Part shown: in pieces, positions 45,474-53,990 of the stretch
How positions within the stretch are numbered: position 1 is the first letter of the stretch
Layout of the letters: each line of letters starts with the position of its first letter
NCBI GenBank assembly: GCA_001916055.1
Contig: MNRR01000028.1
Span: 40,110 to 94,119 of the forward strand
DNA length: 54,010 bases
DNA from: Clostridium sp. 28_12
GTDB taxonomy: Bacteria; Bacillota; Clostridia; TANB77; CAG-508
Reading direction: 5' to 3'
Made by a program: the position numbers and the translations under genes
Notes under the pieces: model-generated
What the model was told of the DNA's origin: nothing
Database searches by the model: none
Seen by the model: the letters and a program-made list of their open reading frames with translations, nothing else

Positions 45474-46202
45474 CTATTTGCTCTGTGCATATTGAAATTT
45501 CATTACTCCTGTATATTTTGGTATTGTTATTGTTTTCTTATCTGTCATCTTTTCTACAGTTACCTTCAAATATCTATCTTCTTTTAGAATGTCTAAATAT
45601 CCCCCAACTCTATTTACATTAATTAATACTTCTGGTATTCCAATTGCTTTTATTGTAAATGGTGCCCCTATTTTCTCTCCATTTACTTTTATGATATTTC
45701 CATCACATTCAATTGATGATGTTGTTACTAATCTTTGTTCATTTATTGAAATTGCCTCTGCCCCTGCATTCTTTAGTTCATTTACTACACTTATTAAATC
45801 CGCATCATGAACTATTAATAAATTAGGATCTGCTAACCAATTGCTTAACGCAATATCTTGATTATCATTTATTGTTATTACAATGCCATTTCCTGTTACT
45901 TCTGACATGCCTAATACCTTATTATAATTTTTTATTTCATTTTCTAAATCTGTTAATTCTGTATTATTTTGAGTAGCATTTGTTCTTTCTTCTTCCAACT
46001 TATTTTCTGTATTTTCTACATCAGCATATAAATTGTCATATTTTTCTTTCGCCTTTAAAACTGCATCTCTTAATTCATTTTCTTGAGAATTTGTACTTAT
46101 TGTAGAACCTGTTCCTTTTATTGTCCTTACTTGTACAACAATTCCACAAGTTAGTACAATACACATTAAGCCTAATATTAAAGCAATTTTACTTTTATTC
46201 AT
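45474..46202 (-). CDS. DUF881 family division-cluster protein (first copy)
   Basis: Paralogue of the next gene, with the same layout: membrane helix (about 6-24), coiled coil (about 45-95) and DUF881 core GIVITINDNQD, VVNELKNAGAEAISINEQRLV and GAPFTIKAIG. 242 residues. The ribosome site is AAAGGAGTAGTTAT. It lies between ftsQ and its paralogue in a compact cluster (15-base gap), suggesting the two act together, perhaps as a heteromer. Confidence 0.85.
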   Translation of the reverse strand: MNKSKIALILGLMCIVLTCGIVVQVRTIKGTGSTISTNSQENELRDAVLKAKEKYDNLYADVENTENKLEEERTNATQNNTELTDLENEIKNYNKVLGMSEVTGNGIVITINDNQDIALSNWLADPNLLIVHDADLISVVNELKNAGAEAISINEQRLVTTSSIECDGNIIKVNGEKIGAPFTIKAIGIPEVLINVNRVGGYLDILKEDRYLKVTVEKMTDKKTITIPKYTGVMKFQYAQSK

Positions 46203-46222
46203 ATAACTACTCCTTTCATTTA

Positions 46223-47020
46223 CTATTGGATTGCACTAAAATATGGAGAAAATCCTTCATTTAGATTCCCATTAACATATATTGTTCCTTTATTTTCTTT
46301 TTCTTCTTCTAGTAATTTTTTTACAAAATACATTCTATCTTTTAAATTCGTTGCATTTCCTAAATTGATTGCTATCCCATCTTGTTCTAATTTTAATACA
46401 TATTCATCATTTACTTGAATTTCTGTTATTTTTTCGTCAATCTTTATCTTTTTACATTCCTGATATATTTGTAAAATATTTTCCATTATGTCCAAATTTT
46501 TATCATTTAGTCTTTTTGAATTGTTAGCTTCATTTTCAGTTATCTCCATTCCTGTTATAACTGGCAGTTTCAATTTTTCTGAAGTACATTCTAAAATATA
46601 TCCTTGTTCATCTATATATATATAATTTTCTGACTGAGTTTTAATTTGAAATCTTTTGCTTCTTTCAGTTATTTCAATTTCAACCCTACTTGGATATAGT
46701 TTGTTTATTTTTGCTTCCTCTACTACCCCATTTTGTTTTAGTCTAACTCTTATTACTTCTTTACTTTTTAAAAATATATTATCTCCTGTTTTTATGTTTG
46801 CCAATTCTAATACTTTTTCTTTTGTTAATTGTTTATTTCCTGTTACTGTTATTGTTTGTATTTTAAAGGTTGGTGATTTAAATAAATATCCACTTAATGC
46901 AATCAACACAATTAATATTAAAAATATTACTAATGCTTTTTTCTTCCTTTTTCTTTTTTTTTGCTCAATTTCTTTTTGTTTATTTATTCTATTAATTGGC
47001 CTTGATTTTTTAGCTGTCAT
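46223..47020 (-). CDS. ftsQ: cell division protein FtsQ/DivIB
   Basis: Bitopic divisome protein. A very basic cytoplasmic tail (KKRKRKKK) precedes one membrane helix (about 29-49), then an outer POTRA domain (FKIQTITVTGNKQLTKEKVLELANIK). The rest matches the FtsQ beta domain (VEIEITERSKRFQ and similar). The start at ATG 47020 is chosen, with AAGGAAG 11 bases upstream; the frame extends to 47062 via TTG. About 265 residues. Separated from murA by a terminator, so it likely has its own weak promoter in 47060-47130. Confidence 0.88.
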   Translation of the reverse strand: MTAKKSRPINRINKQKEIEQKKRKRKKKALVIFLILIVLIALSGYLFKSPTFKIQTITVTGNKQLTKEKVLELANIKTGDNIFLKSKEVIRVRLKQNGVVEEAKINKLYPSRVEIEITERSKRFQIKTQSENYIYIDEQGYILECTSEKLKLPVITGMEITENEANNSKRLNDKNLDIMENILQIYQECKKIKIDEKITEIQVNDEYVLKLEQDGIAINLGNATNLKDRMYFVKKLLEEEKENKGTIYVNGNLNEGFSPYFSAIQ

Positions 47021-47139
47021 ATTTATTTTCACTTCCTTTATCTCTTGAATTTTTACGGTCAATTTTCCACTTTTTTATTTTATCACTTTTATGTTTTTTT
47101 GGCTATACTTTTTTAAAATTTTTTATGTTTTTAATTGTA

Positions 47140-47172
47140 ATAAAAAGGAAGCACTTTACAGTATGCCTCCTT
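47140..47172 (-). terminator. terminator at the end of murA
   Basis: AAGGAGGCA (47172-47164) pairs with TGCTTCCTT (47153-47145) with one G-T pair, then TTTTTATT. The stem begins within the murA stop codon. Confidence 0.6.
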
Positions 47173-48421
47173 ATTCTTCAACAAAAATTTTTGCTCCTAA
47201 GCTTTTCAGTTTTTCAACAATATCTTCATATCCTCTCAATATATAATGTATATTTTCAATTTGAGTAATTCCTTTAGCTGTTAGAGCTTCTATTACAAGT
47301 GCTGCTCCTCCTCTTAAATCTGATGCCACAACATTCGTGCCCTGAATTCTCTTAGCTCCCTTTATTATAGCAGTTCTGCCTTCTACATTTATTTTTGCTC
47401 CCATCCTGTTTAATTCTTGAATATATTTAAATCTATTTTCAAATATATTTTCAGTTATTATTGATGTTCCTTTTGCAGTTGAAAGTAATGCTCCAAATAT
47501 TGATTGCATATCTGTTGGAAATCCTGGATAGGGCATTGTCTTTATATCTACTGCTTTTATTCTTTTTGGTGCTTTTAATTCAACACAGTTTTTTCCAATT
47601 TTTAGCATACAATTTGCCTCTTCTAGTTTATCTAAAATTGGTTCTATATGATTTGGATTTGCATTTATTATTTTCACATTTCCGCCAGTTATAGCTCCTG
47701 CAACTAAATATGTTCCCGCTTCTATTCTATCTGGCATTATATTATAGCTTATCTCAAATAGTTTTTTTACTCCTATTATTTCAACTCTATCTGTTCCTGC
47801 TCCTCTTATTTTGGCTCCTGCTTTATTTAGGAATTTTACCATATCTTCTATTTCTGGTTCTTTAGCTGCATTTGTTAATATTGTCGTTCCTTCTGCCAAA
47901 CATGCTGCTAATATAATGTTTTCTGTGGCTCCCACACTTGGAAAATCCAAGTGTATTTGCGTTCCTTCTATCTTTTCCGCATTACAAATTATTTCTCCAT
48001 ATTCCTCTTTTATATTTATCCCTAATTTTTCGAATCCTTTTAAGTGTAGATCTATTGGTCTTGAGCCAATCTCACAGCCTCCTGGATACGAAAAATTAGC
48101 CTTGTTATATTTTCCTATAATAGCACCAGCTAATATCACAGAAGACCTCATTTTTCTCATTAAGTTCTCTGGAATTTCATATGTATTTATTTTACTAGTA
48201 TCTATAATCATTTTGTTATTTTTTTTAGTAACTTTTCCTCCTATGCCTCTTATTATTTCAAACATTGTTTGCACATCTTGAATATTTGGAACATTGTATA
48301 ATGTTATTTTTCCTTTTACTAATACTGTTGCAGCAATTATAGGTAATGCGGCATTTTTGGAGCCAGATATACGAACCTCTCCTGCTAATTCTTTTCCACC
48401 CTGAATTATAAATTTTGACAT
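47171..48421 (-). CDS. murA: UDP-GlcNAc 1-carboxyvinyltransferase MurA
   Basis: First committed step of peptidoglycan synthesis: transfers enolpyruvate from PEP to UDP-GlcNAc. The 416-residue protein has SGSKNAALPIIAATVL, the active-site cysteine in YPGGCEIGSRPIDLHL, and EPEIEDMVKFLNKAGA. Cys at this site means fosfomycin sensitivity is expected in general. Firmicutes often carry two MurA genes; only this one is visible. The ribosome site AAAAGAGGTGAAAAA is good. Confidence 0.97.
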   Translation of the reverse strand: MSKFIIQGGKELAGEVRISGSKNAALPIIAATVLVKGKITLYNVPNIQDVQTMFEIIRGIGGKVTKKNNKMIIDTSKINTYEIPENLMRKMRSSVILAGAIIGKYNKANFSYPGGCEIGSRPIDLHLKGFEKLGINIKEEYGEIICNAEKIEGTQIHLDFPSVGATENIILAACLAEGTTILTNAAKEPEIEDMVKFLNKAGAKIRGAGTDRVEIIGVKKLFEISYNIMPDRIEAGTYLVAGAITGGNVKIINANPNHIEPILDKLEEANCMLKIGKNCVELKAPKRIKAVDIKTMPYPGFPTDMQSIFGALLSTAKGTSIITENIFENRFKYIQELNRMGAKINVEGRTAIIKGAKRIQGTNVVASDLRGGAALVIEALTAKGITQIENIHYILRGYEDIVEKLKSLGAKIFVEE

Positions 48422-48522
48422 TTTTTCACCTCTTTTTCTTTTTACTATATTTTATGTTATTCAAAATAAAGATGTGAATTATACAATTGTGATTTCATTT
48501 TTTAAAATTTTTATGGTAAAAT

Positions 48523-48551
48523 TTGACACGATTTTATTTTGGGTGTATAAT
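48523..48551 (+). promoter_or_regulatory. consensus sigma-A promoter of the surface-protein gene
   Basis: TTGACA (48523-48528), 17-base spacer, TATAAT (48546-48551): perfect consensus, facing the surface-protein gene 92 bases downstream. Confidence 0.85.
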
Positions 48552-48572
48552 AATTATGTTAATTATTATTTA

Positions 48573-48615
48573 TAGCATTATCATACTAATTTAATTCATA
48601 GTATAATTAATGCTA
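48573..48615 (+). promoter_or_regulatory. leader hairpin before the surface-protein gene
   Basis: TAGCATTATCATACTA pairs with TAGTATAATTAATGCTA around a 10-base loop in the 5' leader. No U-run follows, so it is not a terminator; it may stabilise the message or be bound by a regulator. Confidence 0.5.
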
Positions 48616-48643
48616 GTTGTCTTATGTAACAGGAGGATATTCT

Positions 48644-50005
48644 ATGAACAGAAGAAAAGTTACAACACTAATGTCACTCGTAGTTTCACTTGTGGTATTT
48701 ATATCTCTGTTAGCATTTTCTGCTAACACTGTATCCGCTAGTGACTTATCTCGGAATGAAAATATTATTTCTGACTTAAAGTTAGAAAATAATATTTCAT
48801 CTCCCTACATTGACTCAGAAGGGAAATCGCTTTCTCCTGAGAATGCACAAAAAGTCGAAGAATTACTTGCATCTCTAAAAAAAATTGAAGGCTTTGCAGT
48901 CTTTGCCAATGAACTGTCACAAACAAACCTTATCGAGGGCAACATTTGTGTAAACAAAGCTATTCCCCATACCAACATTGTACTTTCAAGAGTATACGAA
49001 GTAGAACCAAATGATTACAGCTATATTGGAGATACTACTTCTCCAATACAAATCACTGGTAACTCTGATTTTGATTTGGCCCCAATTAATGTTGGACCTA
49101 ACATTAAAGTAGAACAACCAAACAAAAATCAAACCATTATCAATGGAGGATATTCTACTAACATTCTTGCAACAGAGTTAACAGACGAAGAGTATATCAA
49201 TGCTACCAGTCTGATTAACAGTGTTCTTGATAATCTTGCATCTATTGGAGATGCTATCAAATATGAAGCTGATACTTCATTTTATGAAGACCAGACCGAT
49301 TCTTTTTCAAGCATCAACAAGTTATTGAAAAACAATGTAGCCAAGAATGGAGATGTTGTCTGTATTAATGTAGACTACACTCAACTTATTAACAATGAGG
49401 GTTCATTTGGATACTTAATCAATAACAACTCTGGGACTCGTATTGTTGTAAATGTTATAACAGATAACAGCCCTACTATTAATATTCAAAAAGGATTTAC
49501 AACTAATACAAACGTCTCAACTGAATTCAACCAGCTTTCTCCTTATATTATCTGGAACTTTGGTAGTTATGCCGGCTCTATAAATATAAGTGAAGAAATG
49601 CTTGGAATTATTGTAGCACCTAAAGCTCAAGTATTCCAGGCCTCTGGTAATTTAAATGGTGAAATTGTTGCTAGTATTGCTGGCAGTAATGGTGAAATTC
49701 ATCAGGTTTCTGTAACTCCTGATATTCCAACTTCGGAAGCTGTTGAGCCTTCTCAGACTCCGGAAGCTGTTGAACCTTCTCAGACTCCGGAAGCTGTTGA
49801 ACCTTCTATAACGCCTACGCCTTTAGAACCTATTTCAACAAAATCTACTGAGTCTACTCAAATACCATCAGAAGTTATTAAAAAAACAAAAATGGTTGAT
49901 ACTGGTGACAAAACTAATATTAAGAAACTCCTTGAAATTTTTGGTGCTGCTGGACTAACATTGATTATTGCTGCGTTCTTAAGTTACAGCAATAAGAAAA
50001 AATAA
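48644..50005 (+). CDS. secreted/anchored surface protein with choice-of-anchor A domain
   Basis: Start at ATG 48644 after AGGAGGATATTCT. A 453-residue protein with a signal peptide (about 1-33, ending VSA-S), a choice-of-anchor A-type domain (FAVFANELSQTNLIEGNI near the start, WNFGSYAGSINISEEMLGIIVAPKAQVFQASGNLNGEIVA near 310-350) and a Pro/Ser/Thr/Glu stalk with three 9-residue repeats. The C-terminus is MVDTGD, a hydrophobic helix and SNKKK. This resembles a sortase signal but lacks the LPxTG proline, so sortase anchoring is uncertain and simple membrane anchoring is possible. Codon use is less AT-biased than its neighbours, suggesting transfer. Confidence 0.75.
   Translation: MNRRKVTTLMSLVVSLVVFISLLAFSANTVSASDLSRNENIISDLKLENNISSPYIDSEGKSLSPENAQKVEELLASLKKIEGFAVFANELSQTNLIEGNICVNKAIPHTNIVLSRVYEVEPNDYSYIGDTTSPIQITGNSDFDLAPINVGPNIKVEQPNKNQTIINGGYSTNILATELTDEEYINATSLINSVLDNLASIGDAIKYEADTSFYEDQTDSFSSINKLLKNNVAKNGDVVCINVDYTQLINNEGSFGYLINNNSGTRIVVNVITDNSPTINIQKGFTTNTNVSTEFNQLSPYIIWNFGSYAGSINISEEMLGIIVAPKAQVFQASGNLNGEIVASIAGSNGEIHQVSVTPDIPTSEAVEPSQTPEAVEPSQTPEAVEPSITPTPLEPISTKSTESTQIPSEVIKKTKMVDTGDKTNIKKLLEIFGAAGLTLIIAAFLSYSNKKK
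49736..49816 (+). repeat. three 27-base tandem repeats coding EAVEPSQTP
   Basis: Units at 49736-49762, 49763-49789 and 49790-49816; the first two differ by one base (GAG/GAA) and the third diverges in its last third. They encode the stalk of the surface protein and could vary in copy number by slippage. Confidence 0.85.
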
Positions 50006-50017
50006 CATAAGCAATGT

Positions 50018-50050
50018 AAAGAGGTGCCCTACAATAGGACACCTCTTTTA
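50018..50050 (+). terminator. terminator after the surface-protein gene
   Basis: AAAGAGGTG-CCCTA / TAGGACACCTCTTT stem with a 3-base loop, then TTTTAA. Strong and nearly symmetrical. Confidence 0.8.
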
Positions 50051-50150
50051 ACTTTGATATAAAAAATTATTTATACTATAATATTTTTTTATTTGCTTTT
50101 TTATAAAAAGTATTGTAAAATATTTATATAAAAAATTAAAGGAATAATAT

Positions 50151-50972
50151 ATGAAAGAAACAAATAAAAAAACAACTGAATTTATCTCCCCTCCAAAGCT
50201 AAAACTTTGGGAATTGTTAGCATACTTTATTATTTATAGTATTGCAGGATATATAATCGAAACTCTATTTGCACTAATAAGATATGGAGTATTAGAAAGT
50301 AGACAAAGTTTTCTATATGGTCCATTTTGTAGCATTTACGGAATAGGTGCTGTTATAATGATTGTATTTTTAAGATATTTTATGAAAAATAGAATAACAT
50401 TATTTATTGGTGGATTCTTTATAGGTTCAATTACAGAATATTTAGTAAGCTTAATTGGAGAATTATTACTTCATGTAAAGTGGTGGGACTATTCAAACAT
50501 ACCTCTAAATATAAACGGTAGAATATGTTTCTATTACTCTGTTTTCTGGGGTATTTTGGCAATATTTTTAATGAAAATTATACATCCTAAAATTAGGAAT
50601 TTTCTTGCATTACTATTAAAAAAATTTAATTATAAAAATATAAATAATATCATTATTGCCATTAATATATTTTTAGCAATAGATTGTATTATTTCTGCAT
50701 ATGCAATTAATTTATTTACAATTAGAATGATTGTTAACTATGATTTAAATGTTACTAATAAAAACTCAATTATTAAAATTAATCAGAAAATCGAACAAAA
50801 TAAATTGAACCAGAAATTAACAAATACCATCTTTTGTGATAAAATAATGTTAAAAACATATCCAAATTTAAAAGTACAATGTCTTGATGGTTCTATGATA
50901 TATTTCAAAGATTTATTACCTGACATCAAACCATATTATCTTAGGTTACAAGAAAAAGATTTTTATAAATAA
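50151..50972 (+). CDS. CmpB-like (PF06541-type) membrane protein
   Basis: A 273-residue protein with about five membrane helices in residues 17-165 (AYFIIYSIAGYIIETLFALI, SIYGIGAVIMIVFL, GGFFIGSITEYLVSL, YYSVFWGILAIFLMK, NNIIIAINIFLAID) and a soluble Asn/Lys-rich C-terminus. SRQSFLYGPFCSIYGIGA and HVKWWDYSNIPLNINGRICFYYSVFWG are signature segments of the putative ABC-transporter type IV/CmpB family, whose role is unknown. No ATPase gene is next to it. The ribosome site is AAAGGAATAATAT. Confidence 0.8.
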   Translation: MKETNKKTTEFISPPKLKLWELLAYFIIYSIAGYIIETLFALIRYGVLESRQSFLYGPFCSIYGIGAVIMIVFLRYFMKNRITLFIGGFFIGSITEYLVSLIGELLLHVKWWDYSNIPLNINGRICFYYSVFWGILAIFLMKIIHPKIRNFLALLLKKFNYKNINNIIIAINIFLAIDCIISAYAINLFTIRMIVNYDLNVTNKNSIIKINQKIEQNKLNQKLTNTIFCDKIMLKTYPNLKVQCLDGSMIYFKDLLPDIKPYYLRLQEKDFYK

Positions 50973-50973
50973 C

Positions 50974-51018
50974 AAAAAGCGAAATTCATTACTTTATAGT
51001 TTTGACATTCGCTTTTTT
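50974..51018. terminator. bidirectional terminator between convergent genes
   Basis: AAAAAGCGAA (50974-50983) pairs with TTCGCTTTTTT (51008-51018). It separates the CmpB-like gene from the transketolase operon. Confidence 0.7.
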
Positions 51019-51047
51019 ATATAATTGCTAACATTTTTTAGTTTTTC

Positions 51048-51983
51048 TTATTTTATAATTTCTTCTACTTTTTTTACAATGTTTTCTATATTTAATCCAT
51101 ATTTTGATTTAACATCAGTAGCTTTTCCTGACTCTGTAAACACATCTTCTACACCTACATAAGAAATTGGAGCATGTATAGATTTTTGAGCAATTATTTC
51201 AGCAATACATCCTCCTAATCCTCCTAAAATTGAATGATTTTCTAAAGTAACTATTCCTTTAACTGTTGAAGCCACCTCATTTATTAATTCACTATCTATT
51301 GGTTTTATTGAAAATATATTTAAAAGCATTCCTTTATATCCTTTTTCTTTTAATATTTCAAAAGATTTATATGCTAAACTTGTAGTCGTTCCTTCATAAA
51401 TTAATGCAAAATCATTTCCATCATCTTGTACAACAATAGCTTTTCCCATTTTAGCATCTTTTTCTAATTCTACATCTGGTACAACATCTCTTGTAACTCT
51501 AATATATACAGGTCCATTATATTCAATTGCAATTTGAATTGATTGTTTTAATTCTTTTGCACTAGAAGGAATCAATATTTTCATGTTGGGAATCATTCTC
51601 ATAAGTGCAATATCCTCATTTGCATGATGAGATGCACCATCAGGTCCATTATCCATTCCAACATATGTTCCTATTAATTTAACATTAGAATTAGCATATG
51701 CTGATTGACGTACTTGCGTCCACGCTGTACCAGTTACAAATGTTGCAAAATTTACGTAAAAAGGAATTCCTCCTTCTGCTGCGATTCCATCAGCAATAGA
51801 AACAGCACTTGCTTCAGCTATTCCTGCTTCAATAAATCTCTTAGGATACTTGTCCTTAAAATTTAAAGTTTTTGTAGATTTTGCCAAATCACTATCTATG
51901 ACATATATCCTATCATCACTTTGTGCAAACTCACAAAGAAACTCTCCTATTTTATCTCTTAAACATATTTCTTTATAATCCAT
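51048..51983 (-). CDS. transketolase, C-terminal subunit
   Basis: Second half of a split transketolase (pyrimidine-binding and C-terminal domains), 311 residues. It shows FIEAGIAEASAVSIADGIAAEGGIPFYVNFATF with the TPP-activating Glu, SHHANEDIALMRMIPNMKILIPSSA, and GGLGGCIAEIIAQ near the end. It probably forms a complex with the next-encoded N-terminal half to move two-carbon units between sugar phosphates. It starts 3 bases after tktN, with AGGAGGAGTAATA. It ends the operon. Confidence 0.92.
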   Translation of the reverse strand: MDYKEICLRDKIGEFLCEFAQSDDRIYVIDSDLAKSTKTLNFKDKYPKRFIEAGIAEASAVSIADGIAAEGGIPFYVNFATFVTGTAWTQVRQSAYANSNVKLIGTYVGMDNGPDGASHHANEDIALMRMIPNMKILIPSSAKELKQSIQIAIEYNGPVYIRVTRDVVPDVELEKDAKMGKAIVVQDDGNDFALIYEGTTTSLAYKSFEILKEKGYKGMLLNIFSIKPIDSELINEVASTVKGIVTLENHSILGGLGGCIAEIIAQKSIHAPISYVGVEDVFTESGKATDVKSKYGLNIENIVKKVEEIIK

Positions 51984-51985
51984 TA

Positions 51986-52795
51986 TTACTCCTCCTCCAT
52001 TTGTAATTCTTGCATTGCTATTTTATATTCTTCATCAGAAAGAGCACCACTATGCCATTTAGGATTATTTTCCATAAAAGATACACCTTTGCCCTTTACC
52101 GTGTTAGCTATTATTGCTACTGGTTTATCCTTTATTATATGTGCCTCATTTAATCCATTTACAACTTGTTCCATGTTATTTCCATCTAATTCTATTACAT
52201 GAAAGTTAAATGCTCTAATTTTGTCTACTAAAGGCTCTAAATTCATTGAATCATTTACTGCATCAAATGAAGATAATTTGTTATAGTCTATTACAACTAT
52301 TAAATTATTTAATTTATAATGAGCTGCTTGTAATAATGATTCCCAAATTTGTCCCTCTTGCATTTCTCCATCACCAAGTATTGCATATACATGATGATTA
52401 TCCTTATTATTTCTTTTTGCAATTGCCATACCAACTGCTATTGAAAGCCCCTGTCCTAATAATCCTGTTGTTGCATCTACTTCTGGTATAGTACCAGTAT
52501 ATGGATGCCCCTGAAGTCTTGAATTAATCGTTCTAAAAGTTCCTAACTCACTCTCTTTAATTATTCCTTTTGAACATAACTCTGCATATTGAGCAGGTAC
52601 TGCATGTCCCTTGGAAAGTACCACCTTACTACGTGGATTAGAATTAAAATCGACATCCATTTCATATATCGCAGTTAAGATATCTATAACTGATAATGAA
52701 CCGCCTGGATGACCGGCTTTACCTTTATATATCATTTTAATTATTCTTTTTCTATTTTCATTTGATAATTTTTTTAGATTTTCAATATCAAGCAT
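51986..52795 (-). CDS. transketolase, N-terminal subunit
   Basis: TPP-binding half of a split transketolase, 269 residues: KAGHPGGSLSVIDILTAIYE, LSKGHAVPAQYAELCSKG, and the TPP/Mg motif GDGEMQEGQIWESLLQAAHYKLNN. Split transketolases are common in Firmicutes and archaea. Its ATG overlaps the EIIA stop by 8 bases (ribosome site AAGGAGGAGATAAAAA), so translation is coupled with the PTS gene. Confidence 0.93.
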   Translation of the reverse strand: MLDIENLKKLSNENRKRIIKMIYKGKAGHPGGSLSVIDILTAIYEMDVDFNSNPRSKVVLSKGHAVPAQYAELCSKGIIKESELGTFRTINSRLQGHPYTGTIPEVDATTGLLGQGLSIAVGMAIAKRNNKDNHHVYAILGDGEMQEGQIWESLLQAAHYKLNNLIVVIDYNKLSSFDAVNDSMNLEPLVDKIRAFNFHVIELDGNNMEQVVNGLNEAHIIKDKPVAIIANTVKGKGVSFMENNPKWHSGALSDEEYKIAMQELQMEEE

Positions 52796-53246
52796 TTTTT
52801 ATCTCCTCCTTATCTATATAATCTATTATGTCTTGCGGTTTTAAAGCAGTTTTCATTACTTCAAAAAATTCAGGTTTTTGTAATAATTCAGAAACAGCAC
52901 TTAAAGCCTCTATATGTGAATCAAAATCTGTATTGGCAAATAAAATAATATAATAAACTGGGTCGTTTTTTGGATTTCCAAAATTAACTGGATTCTTTAA
53001 AGTCATTAATGTAATTGCATTTTCATTTACTCCCATACTCCCAAGGCAGTGTGGAATTGCGATTCCTTTAGCAACAACTACATATGGTCCAAATAATTTT
53101 ACACTTTTAATTACACTATCAATATATTCTTGTGTTACGATTCCTTTTTCTAATAATATATTTCCAGCATGTCTAATTGCGTCTTCCCAATCTTTACACG
53201 ACTCATTTATCCTAATATATTCTTTTTTCAGTATATCACTTAACAT
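52788..53246 (-). CDS. PTS EIIA component, mannitol/fructose/ascorbate type
   Basis: A single EIIA domain of 152 residues with the probable phospho-acceptor His66 in GIAIPHCLGS, followed by LMTLKNPVNFGNPKNDPVYYIILFANTD. EIIA receives phosphate from HPr and passes it to EIIB. No EIIB or EIIC is next to it, so it may serve a distant permease or have a regulatory role. It overlaps the apt-like gene by 7 bases and tktN by 8. The sugar specificity cannot be told; ascorbate or pentose-type is plausible given the transketolase. Confidence 0.87.
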   Translation of the reverse strand: MLSDILKKEYIRINESCKDWEDAIRHAGNILLEKGIVTQEYIDSVIKSVKLFGPYVVVAKGIAIPHCLGSMGVNENAITLMTLKNPVNFGNPKNDPVYYIILFANTDFDSHIEALSAVSELLQKPEFFEVMKTALKPQDIIDYIDKEEIKNA

Positions 53247-53791
53247 TCTGTTTCCCCCTCATTAATGTCCAATAGCGAAAATATATTATTATCATCATTT
53301 AATTCTACTATATTCATTATAACACCTTGTCCAACAACTATTCCTCCTAAATCTTCTATTGTATGCTTAATTGACTTCATTGTATTTCCTGTTGCGTATA
53401 TATCATCAATAATATAAAATCTTTTTTCTTTATATTCTTCATTAACTAATTTAGGCAATTCCAATACATCTTTTCCATATTCTTTTTTATATTTTAAAAT
53501 TTTTTCAACTGTTGATGGTGGCAACTTTCCCGCTTTTCGTACAGGTATAAAACCAACTTCTAATTTATTTGCCACGGCTGAACCTAATATTAGCCCTCTT
53601 GCTTCTGGTCCAACAATATAGTCTATTTTTTTATCTGATATTTCTTCTACAAATTTATTTATTATTTCCTTAAAAGTATCTTTTTGAATTATTAATGGCA
53701 TTATATCAATAAACTCTATACTTTCTTTTGGAAAGTTTTTTTCTGTTCTTATATTCAATTCATTTTTTAATTCATTCCTTAGTATTTTCAT
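53240..53791 (-). CDS. adenine phosphoribosyltransferase-like protein
   Basis: Type I phosphoribosyltransferase of 183 residues, starting at ATG 53791 behind AGAAGGAATCTTA (the frame is open to 53836). FIDIMPLIIQKDTF, YIVGPEARGLILGSAVANKL, VGFIPVRKAGKLPPSTV and the PRPP loop FYIIDDIYATGNTMKS resemble Apt, which makes AMP from adenine. Its place as first gene of a PTS/transketolase operon is odd; a PRT acting on another base or as a regulator (as PyrR or PurR do) is possible. Confidence 0.82.
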   Translation of the reverse strand: MKILRNELKNELNIRTEKNFPKESIEFIDIMPLIIQKDTFKEIINKFVEEISDKKIDYIVGPEARGLILGSAVANKLEVGFIPVRKAGKLPPSTVEKILKYKKEYGKDVLELPKLVNEEYKEKRFYIIDDIYATGNTMKSIKHTIEDLGGIVVGQGVIMNIVELNDDNNIFSLLDINEGETEC

Positions 53792-53826
53792 TAAGATTCC
53801 TTCTTTCCATTTTTTTCTATTCTCAC

Positions 53827-53855
53827 TATATATCATAAATAAGAATAATTATCAA
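53827..53855 (-). promoter_or_regulatory. probable promoter of the apt-EIIA-transketolase operon
   Basis: Minus strand TTGATA (53855-53850), 17-base spacer, TATATA (53832-53827), 36 bases before ATG 53791. Confidence 0.55.
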
Positions 53856-53867
53856 GTAAAAAACGTC

Positions 53868-53908
53868 AAAAAATAAGTATCTATTGTTTTTACAATAAAT
53901 ACTTATTT
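53868..53908 (-). terminator. terminator after tRNA-Asn
   Basis: AAATAAGTAT...ATACTTATTT stem (53871-53908), extended by TATTGT/ACAATA, followed on the minus strand by TTTTTTG. Just downstream of the tRNA. Confidence 0.75.
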
Positions 53909-53914
53909 CAATTA

Positions 53915-53990
53915 TGGCTCCTCTTGTTGGACTCGAACCAACGACCTATCGGTTAACAGCCGAGCGCTCTACCAACTGAGCTAAAGAGGA
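53915..53990 (-). tRNA. tRNA-Asn (anticodon GTT)
   Basis: A 76-base cloverleaf read on the minus strand: acceptor TCCTCTT/AAGAGGA, D arm AGCTCAGTTGGTAGAGC, anticodon loop CTGTTAA with GTT (53957-53955), T arm GTTCGAGTC and an encoded CCA end (53917-53915). A complete normal tRNA, followed by a terminator. Confidence 0.96.

Noticed and set aside
48617..48643. Upstream start of the surface protein
   Set aside because: ATG 48644 has the AGGAGG site at proper distance and begins a normal signal peptide.
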